A DNA stretch of 64,000 bases, taken from NCBI GenBank assembly GCA_021846565.1, contig JAJZWS010000008.1, positions 1 to 64,000 on the forward strand, given 5' to 3'. Position numbers and translations under genes: made by a program. A model generated the notes under the pieces. It worked only from the letters and a program-made list of their open reading frames with translations, was not told the DNA's origin and did no database searches. The DNA comes from Bacillota bacterium (GTDB lineage Bacteria > Bacillota > Sulfobacillia > Sulfobacillales > JAIMBI01). Numbering within the stretch: position 1 is the stretch's first letter; every line of letters starts with the position of its first letter. Shown here piece after piece: positions 1-7,175 of this stretch.

Positions 1-387
1 GGTACTCCGGTCCTTCGCCCTCGTCTCTCCTGTTTCCTGCCTTTCACCCCGCTATAGCCGAATTAATGGACAGCCTCCTAGGACCACCGCCATGACGGGG
101 AGGCCGCGACCCTTGTGCTGAACCAGATGGTTCTGTATCACGACCGCCGCGGCGTCGCCACCGTTCCTGGGGCCCTGGGGGCCCCGAGCCCCCTGGCCCC
201 GACGGTGGCAGAAGGCATCCGGGCCCCCTTCCACCAGGCGTTCGACGTGCTGGCCGCGGCCCGGGACTACCGGAGCCGGGATGTGATTCGCCTCGCGACC
301 CATCACTGCGGCGCGACTGTTTGGCGGTCCGGCGGGCTGGGTGGCCCTGTACTAGGACGAACCCGTGCGCGCCAAGGCTCGTTCCTG
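1..387. other. Left edge, no gene assigned
   Basis: I cannot assign a gene here. One + strand frame stays open from about position 79 into the aminotransferase that starts at 388, and its translation has an almost natural composition, so it could be the decayed end of an unrelated gene. I see no ribosome binding site, RNA gene or clear promoter in this stretch. Confidence 0.3.
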
Positions 388-1545
388 ATGGCCTTTCAAC
401 CAGCGGACCGGGTTTCGCGGCTGCCCGCACAGTTTTTTGCCGGGCTGATGGCCGAAGCGACGGCCCGCCAGCGCGCGGGGCAGCGCATCATCAACCTGGG
501 GCAGGGCAATCCCGTCGACCCCACGCCACCGGGGCTCCTCAAGGCGCTCGCCGCCGCCGCCGATCCGCAGCACCAACGCTATGGATCGTTTCGCGGCCTG
601 GCCCCTTTAATAGAAGCCGCCAGCCACTGGTGGCACCGCCGCTACGGCGTGGTACTCGACCCCATGCGCGAGGTGGCGGGGGTCATTGGCGTCAAGGTGG
701 GCCTGGCCGAGCTGTCGCTGCTCGCGGCGAACGAGGGGGACGGCGTCCTGGTTCCAGATCCCGGCTATCCCGACTACGACGCGGGCATCGCGCTGGCGGA
801 AGCCCGGCGCCTCGCCTACCCGCTCATGGCAGGGGACGGGTATCAGCCGGACTTTGCCCGTCTGCCTGACGCCCGCCTCATGTTTTTGAACTACCCCCAC
901 AACCCCACCGGAGCACTGGCCACGTCGGACACGCTGGTGGGCGCCGCCGCGTGGGCCCGGCGCACCGGCGGCCTGCTGGCTCAGGACCTCGCGTACGGTG
1001 ACATGGTGTTTGACGGTGGCCGTGCGCGGTCGCTCCTGGCAGAACCGGGCGCCCGCGAGGTGGGCATGAAGGTGTTAATCCTCTCGAAAACCTTTCACAT
1101 GGCGGGCGGGCGGATTGGGCTGGTGGCCGGGGGATCTGACGTGATCGCCGCGTTCGAGACCCTGCCGGACCACCTGCACTGCAGCCAGTTTGGGGCGATT
1201 CAAGCCACCGCCGTGGCGCTGGAGCAGGGCGACGTGTGGGTCGATGCCTCAACCGCCCTCTATCCGCGACGACGCGATCTGGTGGTGGACGGACTCCGTG
1301 GTGCGGGGATCGTGGTCCCCAAGCCTATGGGGGGATCTTCGTGTGGCTGCCCGTACCCGGTGGGGGTGATGGGAGCCGGTTTGCCCGCTTTCTGCTGGAC
1401 CACGCCGACGTGCTGGTGGCGCCGGTTGGGACCGCGAGCGAGACGCCGGCTAAGATCAGGTGCGGGCTCACGAAGGACTGCGGGCCTGGATTGTCGAATG
1501 GCAGTCGGAGGGATCCAAGGCCGATGGCGGGCTTTATCAAGGTGA
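388..1545 (+). pseudogene. PLP-dependent aminotransferase class I/II, frameshifted near the C-terminus
   Basis: Fold-type I aminotransferase of the LL-DAP/aspartate aminotransferase superfamily, which transfers an amino group through pyridoxal phosphate. Visible features are LGQGNP near the N-terminus, the NYPHNPTGA loop (about residue 170) and the PLP lysine in SKTFHMAGGRIG (Lys234). The reading frame is convincing up to a G6 run at about 1329-1334. Beyond it the annotated frame becomes arginine/cysteine-rich, whereas the frame one base back gives a family-like continuation (GGIFVWLPVPG, then FLLDHADVLVAPVG). One missing G would explain this. The corrected frame has no stop before the thymidine kinase ATG at 1524. 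The start at 388 is the first ATG that gives the usual family N-terminus; its ribosome site is weak. Substrate unknown. The lesion may be a sequencing error or a real mutation. Confidence 0.7.
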
Positions 1546-2126
1546 TTGCGGGCGAAATGTTTTCGGGGAAGTCCACAGAGCTGGCCCGGCTGGTTGAGCG
1601 GGCACTGATTGCGGGTTTGTCGGTCCAAGTGCTGGTGCCGGAGTTTTCCCACCGGGGCAGCCCGCGCGACGTGGACGAGCGGCTCGCCCGGCTGGCGGGA
1701 CGCTGGAGCATCGTGCCGGTGCCAGACGGCGCGGCCGAGCGGTTGGATGAGCTGGTCGACCGCGACGCCCTGGTGGTCGCGGTAGATGAGGCGCAATTTT
1801 TCGATCGGCACCTCGTCACCCACTGCCGACGCTGGCGGGCCGAGGGACGGCAGGTGCTGGTGGCGGGGCTGGATATGGACTACCGCGAGCAGCCGTTTGG
1901 AGCCATGGGTGAACTGATGTGCATCGCCAACGACGTGGTCAAGGTGCACGCGGTCTGCACACGGTGCCGGCAGGCGGATGCGTTTATCTCATACCGGCTG
2001 TCGGCCGAATCCGCCCAGGTGGTGGTGGGCGAACACAACTACACGGCGCTCTGCGGTGACTGCTATCGGGCGGAGAGTGCCGCGAGCGTCTCGCCCGGGA
2101 TGGGATACACTCGGAGCATGCCCTGA
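1524..2126 (+). CDS. tdk: Thymidine kinase (type II)
   Basis: Cytosolic thymidine kinase that phosphorylates thymidine to dTMP with ATP in pyrimidine salvage. It is 200 residues long, normal for the type II family. The P-loop GEMFSGKST lies at residues 9-17, the Walker B-like VAVDEAQFF follows at about residue 90, and the C-terminal lasso region carries two zinc-binding pairs, CTRC and CGDC. The ATG at 1524 starts the canonical family N-terminus (FIKVIAGEMFSGKS). It is in frame with the corrected tail of the upstream aminotransferase, with no stop between them, so translation may be coupled or the upstream end may simply be damaged. Confidence 0.93.
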   Translation: MAGFIKVIAGEMFSGKSTELARLVERALIAGLSVQVLVPEFSHRGSPRDVDERLARLAGRWSIVPVPDGAAERLDELVDRDALVVAVDEAQFFDRHLVTHCRRWRAEGRQVLVAGLDMDYREQPFGAMGELMCIANDVVKVHAVCTRCRQADAFISYRLSAESAQVVVGEHNYTALCGDCYRAESAASVSPGMGYTRSMP

Positions 2127-2146
2127 AAAAAACGGGGAGGTGGCGC

Positions 2147-2947
2147 ATGTCACAACACAGCTGGCAAGGGCATTTTGGGCCGGACGTGGTGTCACGCACC
2201 TGGCCGGAGTTTCGGGAAATCACGGACGTGGTGCCCGTGGCGAGTTCGGACGCACCGGTCACGTTAGCGGGCTGGGAAAGTCCGCGCGCCCTGGCGTCCA
2301 CGGGGGTGGTGGCGGGCGCCTTCGCCCGCAGCAAGGCGGTGGGCCGGATCCTGGGCGGGCGGGCGGTAGGTCCCCTGCTGACCTTTCGCCCCTTTCTCAA
2401 GCTGGTCGTGTTCATACCCCGCACCGCCGTGAACCGGGTGCGCGACGCCGTGGTGGCGGCGGGCGCTGGCAGTATCGGGGCATACACCCACATGACGTTT
2501 GCCGCGGCCGGTGCAGGGAGTTTTCGTGCCACGGCAGCCAACGCACGCGGCGGCCGCGAAGGCCGCATCGAATATGTGGACGAATCGGCCCTCTCCGTCA
2601 TCCTGCCCACCTGGATTGAGGACGAGGTGCTGGCGGCGATGAAGGCCAGCCACCCGTACGACGACCCTGCGTTTGACCTGATTCCGCTGGCCAATCGGCT
2701 GACCGTGCCGCAGGCCTATCTCGGGGACGATGGCACCGTGCGCACGGCGCTCGTGACTGAGGAGCTGGCGTCCTGGGCGGTCAACACCGGAGTGGAGCGC
2801 ATTGAAGCGGAGCGCACCCATGGCGACAGCCGCCTGGAAATGGCCGAGCGCGGCATCCAGGTGGGTTTGGTGCCGCTGGGCACGTGGACAGTGCCTGGCC
2901 TCGTCAGCATTCTGGCTGAGGTGGCTCCACGGGGCGGCAGCACATGA
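2147..2947 (+). CDS. Reduced Nif3/YqfO-like protein
   Basis: 266 residues related to the YqfO branch of the Nif3 family. The middle (about residues 84-185) matches the CutA/PII-like insert of YqfO: KLVVFIPRTAVNRVRDA, GAGSIGAYTHMTF, RIEYVDESAL and ASHPYDDPAFDLIPL. The last 80 residues resemble the end of the Nif3 fold. Full YqfO proteins are about 370 residues and hold a dinuclear metal site built from His, Asp and Glu on both halves. I cannot find the usual HHP-type and TGD-type ligand motifs here, so the metal site looks lost. Ribosome site GGGGAGG lies ahead of ATG 2147. The gene overlaps rnhA by 4 bases (ATGA). In other Firmicutes yqfO sits near rpoD, which fits this region. Function unknown. 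Confidence 0.7.
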   Translation: MSQHSWQGHFGPDVVSRTWPEFREITDVVPVASSDAPVTLAGWESPRALASTGVVAGAFARSKAVGRILGGRAVGPLLTFRPFLKLVVFIPRTAVNRVRDAVVAAGAGSIGAYTHMTFAAAGAGSFRATAANARGGREGRIEYVDESALSVILPTWIEDEVLAAMKASHPYDDPAFDLIPLANRLTVPQAYLGDDGTVRTALVTEELASWAVNTGVERIEAERTHGDSRLEMAERGIQVGLVPLGTWTVPGLVSILAEVAPRGGST

Positions 2948-3375
2948 CGCGAGATGCCATCCCCCACTGGATCCTTTATTCCGATGGGGCCTCGCGGGGC
3001 AACCCGGGACCGGCAGGCTATGGCTGTTATCTCGTGCGCGAAGATTCTGGCCAGGTGGTGGAGCTTTCCGGCTTTCTGGGCGTGACCACTAACAACGTCG
3101 CGGAGTACGAGGGGCTGCTGGCAGGGCTCCGGCACGTGCTGGCGCACGGCGGCGGACGCGTGGCGATACGCGCCGACAGCCAGCTCATGGTGCGCCAACT
3201 GGAGGGACGGTACCAGGTGAAGCATCCCCGCCTGGTTCCCCTCTACCGTGACGCGATGGCCATGCTGGCCCGCACCGCCGGGTGGACGGCGACGCACGTG
3301 CCGCGTGAGCAGAACCGGGACGCTGACCGACTGGCCAACCGGGGCATCGAGGAGCACGGGGGCCGCGCCCGCTGA
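2944..3375 (+). CDS. rnhA: Ribonuclease HI
   Basis: Cleaves the RNA strand of RNA-DNA hybrids, for example primers and R-loops, using two metal ions. It is 143 residues, a standard length for RNase HI. The acidic catalytic residues are visible: Asp14 in YSDGASRGNPGPAGYG, Glu54 in NNVAEYEG, Asp78 in RADSQLMV and Asp126/Asp128 in NRDADRLAN. The short form without the basic protrusion resembles the YpdQ/RnhC-like bacterial group. Its ATG overlaps the stop of the Nif3-like gene, implying co-translation. Confidence 0.9.
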   Translation: MTRDAIPHWILYSDGASRGNPGPAGYGCYLVREDSGQVVELSGFLGVTTNNVAEYEGLLAGLRHVLAHGGGRVAIRADSQLMVRQLEGRYQVKHPRLVPLYRDAMAMLARTAGWTATHVPREQNRDADRLANRGIEEHGGRAR

Positions 3376-3413
3376 TCGGGTGGTGGTCAGGGACAAGAAG
3401 GGTGGAACTTCGC

Positions 3414-4325
3414 ATGAAATGGCTGCCGCATACCTCGCTCACCCGCATCGCCGATTTGGATCGTCAGGACATTGACCGACTCATCGCCGTCGCGGGACAG
3501 ATGGCGGGCGCGCGCGCCCCCGCCATCTCCCCACTGGCGGGCCGCATTGTGGCCACGCTGTTTTACGAAGTGAGCACGCGCACCCGCCTGTCGTTTGAGT
3601 CAGCGGCGATCCGGCTGGGGGCCCAGGTGATTTCCGTCGCCGACGCCGCAACCTCGTCGGTGGCCAAGGGCGAAACGCTGGCGGACACCGTCCGTATCGT
3701 GGCCGGATACGCGGACGCCATCGTCCTGCGCCATCCGCAGGAAGGCGCAGCCCATGAAGCGGCGGTGGCACTCCGGGGCCGTACCCCGCTGATCAACGGC
3801 GGGGACGGCGCGGGCGAGCATCCCACGCAGGCACTGACCGATGCCTACACCCTGCACCAGCATTTCGGTCGACTGGATGGCCTCACGGTGACATTCGTGG
3901 GAGACCTGCGCTACGGACGGACCGTGCATTCGCTGGCGGCGCTGTTCGGCTCCTATGCGCTCACCGCCGTACAGCTGGTGGCGCCCGAGGGCTTGGATGC
4001 GCCCAGCGACCTCACGCGCTCACTCGGTGGCGCGCCCGTGAACCGCCTCCCGTCGTTGGTCGAGGCGGCGGCCACCACCGACGTATTGTACATAACCCGC
4101 ATTCAGCACGAACGCCTGCCGGCCGGTGCGACGCTGCCCGACGCGCTACAGGTGGATCGGGCGGTGCTGGACGCGTTGCCAGCCTCCAGCGTGATTTTGC
4201 ATCCACTGCCGCGCAAGAACGAGCTGCCGACGGTGGTCGACGAAGATCCGCGTGCCATTTATTTTCAACAGGCCGCCAACGGCGTGCCGATGCGCATGGC
4301 GCTGTTGGCGCATGCGCTGGGTTGA
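3414..4325 (+). CDS. pyrB: Aspartate carbamoyltransferase catalytic subunit
   Basis: Condenses carbamoyl phosphate and aspartate to N-carbamoylaspartate, the committed step of pyrimidine synthesis. 303 residues, like the Bacillus trimeric enzyme. Phosphate-binding STRTRLSFE is at residues 54-62, the mobile-loop lysine is in SVAKGETL (about Lys85), HPTQALTD binds the carbamoyl group, and DLRYGRTVHSL and HPLPRKNE complete the active site. I chose ATG 3414 because AAGAAGGGTGG lies about 10 bases upstream; a GTG at 3402 is possible. No pyrI regulatory subunit or other pyr gene is adjacent, so this copy stands apart from a pyr operon. Confidence 0.95.
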   Translation: MKWLPHTSLTRIADLDRQDIDRLIAVAGQMAGARAPAISPLAGRIVATLFYEVSTRTRLSFESAAIRLGAQVISVADAATSSVAKGETLADTVRIVAGYADAIVLRHPQEGAAHEAAVALRGRTPLINGGDGAGEHPTQALTDAYTLHQHFGRLDGLTVTFVGDLRYGRTVHSLAALFGSYALTAVQLVAPEGLDAPSDLTRSLGGAPVNRLPSLVEAAATTDVLYITRIQHERLPAGATLPDALQVDRAVLDALPASSVILHPLPRKNELPTVVDEDPRAIYFQQAANGVPMRMALLAHALG

Positions 4326-4361
4326 GGCGGGCACACGCGCCAGTGTTGGCGAGCGTTGGTC

Positions 4362-4390
4362 TTGAATGACAGCGCGCCGCCGGCTACACT
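4362..4390 (+). promoter_or_regulatory. Sigma-A promoter of the RNase P RNA
   Basis: The -35 hexamer TTGAAT at 4362-4367 and the -10 hexamer TACACT at 4385-4390 are separated by exactly 17 bases. The predicted start of transcription falls about 7 bases downstream, at the 5' strand of the P1 helix of the RNase P RNA. Confidence 0.7.
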
Positions 4391-4397
4391 GCTTGAT

Positions 4398-4765
4398 GCA
4401 CGCGAGTGGACACGACGGCCGCCGCGCCGAGGCCGTTTGACGGCGCACCCGGCGGGGAGGAAAGTCCGAGCTGCACAGGGCAGGGTGCTGGATAACGTCC
4501 AGTGGGGGCAACCTTAAGGAAAGTGCCACAGAAAACAAACCGCCGGCGGTCAAGACCGCGGGGAAGGATGAAACGGTGCGGCAAGAGCGCACCAGAAGCT
4601 TGGTGACAAGCTTGCTTGGCAAACCCCACCCGCAGCAAGACCAAATAGGGGAAGGATGACGCGGCCCGCCGACTTCCCGGGTTGGTCGCTCGAGGCGTCG
4701 GGCAACTGGCGCCCTAGATAGATGGTCGTCCACGACAGAACTCGGCTTATGGTCGACTCGCATGC
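4398..4765 (+). ncRNA. rnpB: RNase P RNA, class A
   Basis: Catalytic RNA that removes 5' leaders from precursor tRNAs. The conserved blocks appear in the right order: GAGGAAAGTCCGAGCT and GCACAGGGCAGGGTGCTGG (CRI region), AGGAAAGTGCCACAGAAA, the GTGCGGCAAGAGCGCACC hairpin, AAACCCC and GCAAGACCAAATAGGG, then AGATAGATGGTCGTCC and GACAGAACTCGGCTTA near the 3' end. The ends pair as helix P1 (about 4398-4411 with 4752-4765, two mismatches). Length about 368 nt is typical of ancestral type A RNA. It has its own promoter just upstream and a GC-rich hairpin immediately after it. Confidence 0.96.
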
Positions 4766-4809
4766 CCTCAGACGCCGGCATCTGGTTCATCCAGAGCCGG
4801 CGTTTGAGG
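4766..4809 (+). terminator. Hairpin terminator after rnpB
   Basis: A 14-base stem, CCTCAGACGCCGGC pairing with GCCGGCGTTTGAGG with one G-T wobble, encloses a 16-base loop. It begins one base after helix P1 of the RNase P RNA closes. No strong T-run follows, so it is either a poor intrinsic terminator or a processing barrier. Confidence 0.65.
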
Positions 4810-4857
4810 TGCCAGGCTTCATACGCCCAGGCGCCTGACGCCTAGGAGGTTCAGGAT

Positions 4858-5169
4858 GTGAGGTTCATTGACGCCCGCGAGTTCACGCCCGACCGCGCCT
4901 GGGGCGCACGGGATGTGGCCGCCATCGACAACGCGACGCTCCGGCTGCATTGGACGGACAGCGCCCATCCCTGGCACGTGAACGACGGACCGGAAGTGTT
5001 TGTCGTCCTGGACGGTGCGGTGGATATGCACTACCGACAGGCGGGCGCCGAACACGTTGAACGCTTGGTTCCGGGTCGCATCTGCTACTGCGAGCCCGGC
5101 GATGAGCATCGGGCGATCCCAGTGCCCGAGGCGCGGATTCTGGTCATCGAGCGTCGGGGCAGCGTGTAA
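4858..5169 (+). CDS. Small cupin-domain protein
   Basis: A single-domain cupin of 103 residues. Cupin motif 1 is degenerate (HPWHVNDGPEVFVVLDGAVDM) and motif 2 is PGRICYCEPGDEHRAIP, which retains a His in the position of the usual metal ligand. Such proteins bind small molecules or act as isomerases or dioxygenases; the substrate cannot be read from the sequence. The start is GTG 4858, chosen because AGGAGG lies 8 bases upstream and no in-frame ATG fits. It follows the RNase P terminator and has no obvious operon partner; downstream on the opposite strand is a decayed glyoxalase-like gene. Confidence 0.8.
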   Translation: MRFIDAREFTPDRAWGARDVAAIDNATLRLHWTDSAHPWHVNDGPEVFVVLDGAVDMHYRQAGAEHVERLVPGRICYCEPGDEHRAIPVPEARILVIERRGSV

Positions 5170-5189
5170 CGGCACCCGGGCTGGCGTCA

Positions 5190-5589
5190 CGGCGTCGCTC
5201 GGTCGCACGGTCACACCGTCGCACGACGACCTCGACCTTGATGCGATCCGGGTCCTCGAGGAGCGCTCCCTAGTTGCCCGCTCCCCAGCGTGGGGGTGAC
5301 GTTCCGGGTCCAACCGCTGCGTGCCCCAAAGGGGCAGCTGTTTCCCGACGCGGTCCCCGATCGCCTCGCGGCTCACGGCGAAAACCAAGTGGTTGAGCCC
5401 CGCGCGTCGACGATGGAACGGCCCGTGCAGGCGAAAGCGCGACTCAACCTGGCAGAACACCAGACAGTGGTTGGCCAGGCGCCAGCTCACCCCGATCGGC
5501 CACGACTGGTACGGCTCTCACCCTAATTCCAGGAGCAGCCACCCCCAAAACGCGCGGCTCCGCTCCAAGTCCGACACATTGATCTGCAT
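5190..5589 (-). pseudogene. VOC (glyoxalase/bleomycin-resistance) family pseudogene
   Basis: Reading the minus strand from ATG 5589 gives 23 residues (MQINVSDLERSRAFWGWLLL then ELG), the classic start of a vicinal-oxygen-chelate domain. An in-frame TGA at 5518-5520 follows, and the same frame continues with EPYQSWPIGVSWRLANHCLV, FHRRRAGLNHLVFAVS and so on. Near 5290-5250 the family-like ending (EDPDRIKVEVV) appears in another frame, so there is also at least one frameshift. The stop may come from a TGG to TGA change. Ligands of the metal site are partly present (His in NHLVFAV). The gene is non-functional unless TGA is read through, which I doubt. Confidence 0.75.
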
Positions 5590-5655
5590 GTGACTCAGCA
5601 GTGCACCGCCCATTCCCCGGCACCTCCCCCGCGGCATGGTGGAGCAACACAGCCC

Positions 5656-6402
5656 TCACACGGCTGGGTGAGACGCGTTCACAAACCACTCTGCCGAGCT
5701 GTCCGATGCCGACCCCAACCGGGGAACTGCAGCGGAGCGGTCCACCTCTCCGGCCCCCTCGACATCCCCCGGGTAGCCGCGCGCGATGAGCTCCTGAGCC
5801 GAACGCGTGGCGGCCAGCACGTCGACAAGGCGTGTGCGACAGCCTTCATATGCCAGACGCGCGGCGCGCGCTTCCTCGCTCAAGATGGCCCACGGCAGTG
5901 CGGCGGCCACCGCTCCCGCACCCAGCCAATCCTCCAGTGCTGGGCGGAGGCTCCCGTCGGGCCACCGCTCCCCCGCGGGGACCAGCAGCGCCACCCCGTC
6001 AACCGCCCGCAGGAAGTCCGCCACGGCCTCAGCATTCACCAGCGCCCCCAACACCACCGGCACGCCCGCGCTATGGGCGGCCAGTGCACAGGCGGCCCCA
6101 TTGGGGGACGGCACCACCACGTGCGTGCCCGCGCGCAGCCGCGCCAGCGATCCGGGAGAAAGGTTGGGTTCGGCCTCTCCGCGGCGTCCCGCCACCATGG
6201 CCCCGCGCGTGGCGGCATACGCCGCCGCCGCCGCGCCATCACCCCAGGCATGCGGATGCACCCACACCCCGGCGTCCAGGGCCGCCACTACGGCGGTGGA
6301 AAAAATCAGCACGTCAAACACAACTACTACCCCCAGGGCCCCATCGCCAGCCACGGCCGCGATGCCGGGCGGCCCCCACTCGCATGCAATCCGGCCGGGC
6401 AT
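5656..6402 (-). CDS. ComB-like 2-phosphosulfolactate phosphatase family protein
   Basis: 248 residues matching the ComB fold. The best anchors are VVVVFDVLIFSTAVVAALDAG near the N-terminus, VVVPSPNGAACALAA in the middle, VPVVLGALVNAEAVADFL, and LLVPAGERWPDGSLRPALEDWLGAGA, the family's acidic region. ComB of methanogens dephosphorylates 2-phosphosulfolactate in coenzyme M synthesis, but many bacterial relatives occur without that pathway and their substrates are unknown; none of the neighbours is a sulfolactate gene. The start at 6402 is an ATG. The gene lies downstream of the copZ pair on the same strand but 115 bases away. Confidence 0.75.
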   Translation of the reverse strand: MPGRIACEWGPPGIAAVAGDGALGVVVVFDVLIFSTAVVAALDAGVWVHPHAWGDGAAAAAYAATRGAMVAGRRGEAEPNLSPGSLARLRAGTHVVVPSPNGAACALAAHSAGVPVVLGALVNAEAVADFLRAVDGVALLVPAGERWPDGSLRPALEDWLGAGAVAAALPWAILSEEARAARLAYEGCRTRLVDVLAATRSAQELIARGYPGDVEGAGEVDRSAAVPRLGSASDSSAEWFVNASHPAV

Positions 6403-6517
6403 GCCGCACCGCCTCTCGGCGGCGATTCTACTCTACCCGTCCACAGGCGCCAAGACGGCGGAGCGCACTCCGCCGTCTTTCGCGCCGTCCATTCGCTGCC
6501 ATGCCCGCGTTCGTGGC

Positions 6518-6688
6518 CTAAGGGGTCGTGCTGTTGTCCCTGCATTCGCAGTGGGCGCAACTGCACGTGCTGCCGCAGCTGCAATCGTGGTCGCACTGGT
6601 CGCCACGGCAGTTGGTGCAGCAACAGTGCCCGGCATCCTCCGTCAGGGTTGCGTCCGTCGTCGCCATCGTCCGGGGTCTGGTCATCAT
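6518..6688 (-). CDS. Cysteine-rich metallothionein-like peptide
   Basis: A 56-residue peptide with 11 cysteines packed between residues 22 and 49, in a pattern C-C-C-x2-C-x4-C-x3-C-x-C-x3-C-x-C-x2-C-x-C with interspersed His and Asp. Such clustering is the hallmark of metallothioneins, which chelate Cu(I), Zn or Cd. I chose the ATG at 6688 because GGAAGGCGGCG precedes it; the ATG at 6667 has no ribosome site. It lies 87 bases downstream of copZ on the same strand, which supports a role in copper storage or buffering. It does not show the exact spacing of SmtA or MymT as I remember them, so homology is uncertain; a structural zinc peptide remains possible. Confidence 0.6.
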   Translation of the reverse strand: MMTRPRTMATTDATLTEDAGHCCCTNCRGDQCDHDCSCGSTCSCAHCECRDNSTTP

Positions 6689-6775
6689 CTCGCCGCCTTC
6701 CGCTTCGTAGTCGCACGCGGCTAGACTGCACCGCTTTGGCGAAAACATACGAGCCGGGCGCGCGGCGCCAGGTCT

Positions 6776-6991
6776 TTAGGCGACGTGGTAGCCGGCGTCT
6801 TCGATGGCCCGCGCCAGCGCCTCCGGGGTCGCCGCTGCCGCGTCGTAGGCCACGTGCGCCCGCTCTTCTTCGAGCGACACCGTGACCGTCTTGACTCCGG
6901 GCACCTCTTCCAGCGCCTCGGTCACGTTCATCACGCAGTGGTGGCACGTCATCCCCGTCACCTTGATGTCGGTTTCGACCAGGTTGGCCAT
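6776..6991 (-). CDS. copZ: Copper chaperone CopZ, heavy-metal-associated domain
   Basis: A 71-residue heavy-metal-associated domain protein. GMTCHHC (residues 13-19) holds the two Cu(I)-binding cysteines, and the rest follows the beta-alpha-beta-beta-alpha-beta pattern (VTEALEEVPGVKTVTVSLEE, ALARAIEDAGYHV). It hands Cu(I) to P-type ATPases or repressors in the cytosol. No copA or csoR is adjacent. Ribosome site GGGAGGG precedes ATG 6991. A cysteine-rich small gene follows and a divergent HxlR regulator precedes it. Confidence 0.92.
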   Translation of the reverse strand: MANLVETDIKVTGMTCHHCVMNVTEALEEVPGVKTVTVSLEEERAHVAYDAAAATPEALARAIEDAGYHVA

Positions 6992-7037
6992 AGTATCCCT
7001 CCCGTTCGCGGCTTGCTCGCTGGCCGCACTGGAGGTC

Positions 7038-7043
7038 ATTATA
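7038..7043 (-). promoter_or_regulatory. Probable -10 box of the copZ promoter
   Basis: A perfect TATAAT on the minus strand lies about 45 bases before the copZ start codon. No good -35 is found at 17 bases, which is common for promoters that depend on an activator or on an unusual spacing. Inferred only from the sequence match. Confidence 0.45.
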
Positions 7044-7098
7044 CCCCGTGGCCGAGCACATGGTCCCTATACGCTCCTTCCTATCGATGCACTACTGA

Positions 7099-7135
7099 TG
7101 CACGTCGTGCAATCCCCGTGCGCTGGTGATATGAT
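7099..7135 (+). promoter_or_regulatory. Palindromic operator and -10 box before the HxlR gene
   Basis: TGCACG-T-CGTGCA at 7099-7111 is a perfect palindrome, followed by a -10-like TATGAT at 7130-7135, about 40 bases before the HxlR start. At 17-base spacing the -35 position would overlap the palindrome. GATGCAC also occurs twice, at 7086 and 7097. This is the expected place for autoregulation by the HxlR protein, possibly also controlling copZ. Confidence 0.5.
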
Positions 7136-7175
7136 GAGGAGGGCCAGGGGGGACGCCCAACTAGGAGGCATCGCG

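Noticed and set aside
44-430. Long minus-strand frames at the left edge
   Set aside because: Composition is arginine/proline/glycine-rich, there is no ribosome site, and they overlap the aminotransferase start.
4766-4809. Hairpin as a riboswitch for the cupin gene
   Set aside because: It directly follows RNase P RNA and fits a terminator; no conserved riboswitch core was seen.
5518-5520. TGA in the glyoxalase-like gene as a selenocysteine or tryptophan codon
   Set aside because: The gene has a further frameshift downstream and no SECIS-like hairpin was seen, so a pseudogene is the simpler reading.
7081-7111. GATGCAC repeats as a CRISPR or phage attachment
   Set aside because: Only two short copies next to a regulator gene; operator half-sites explain them better.
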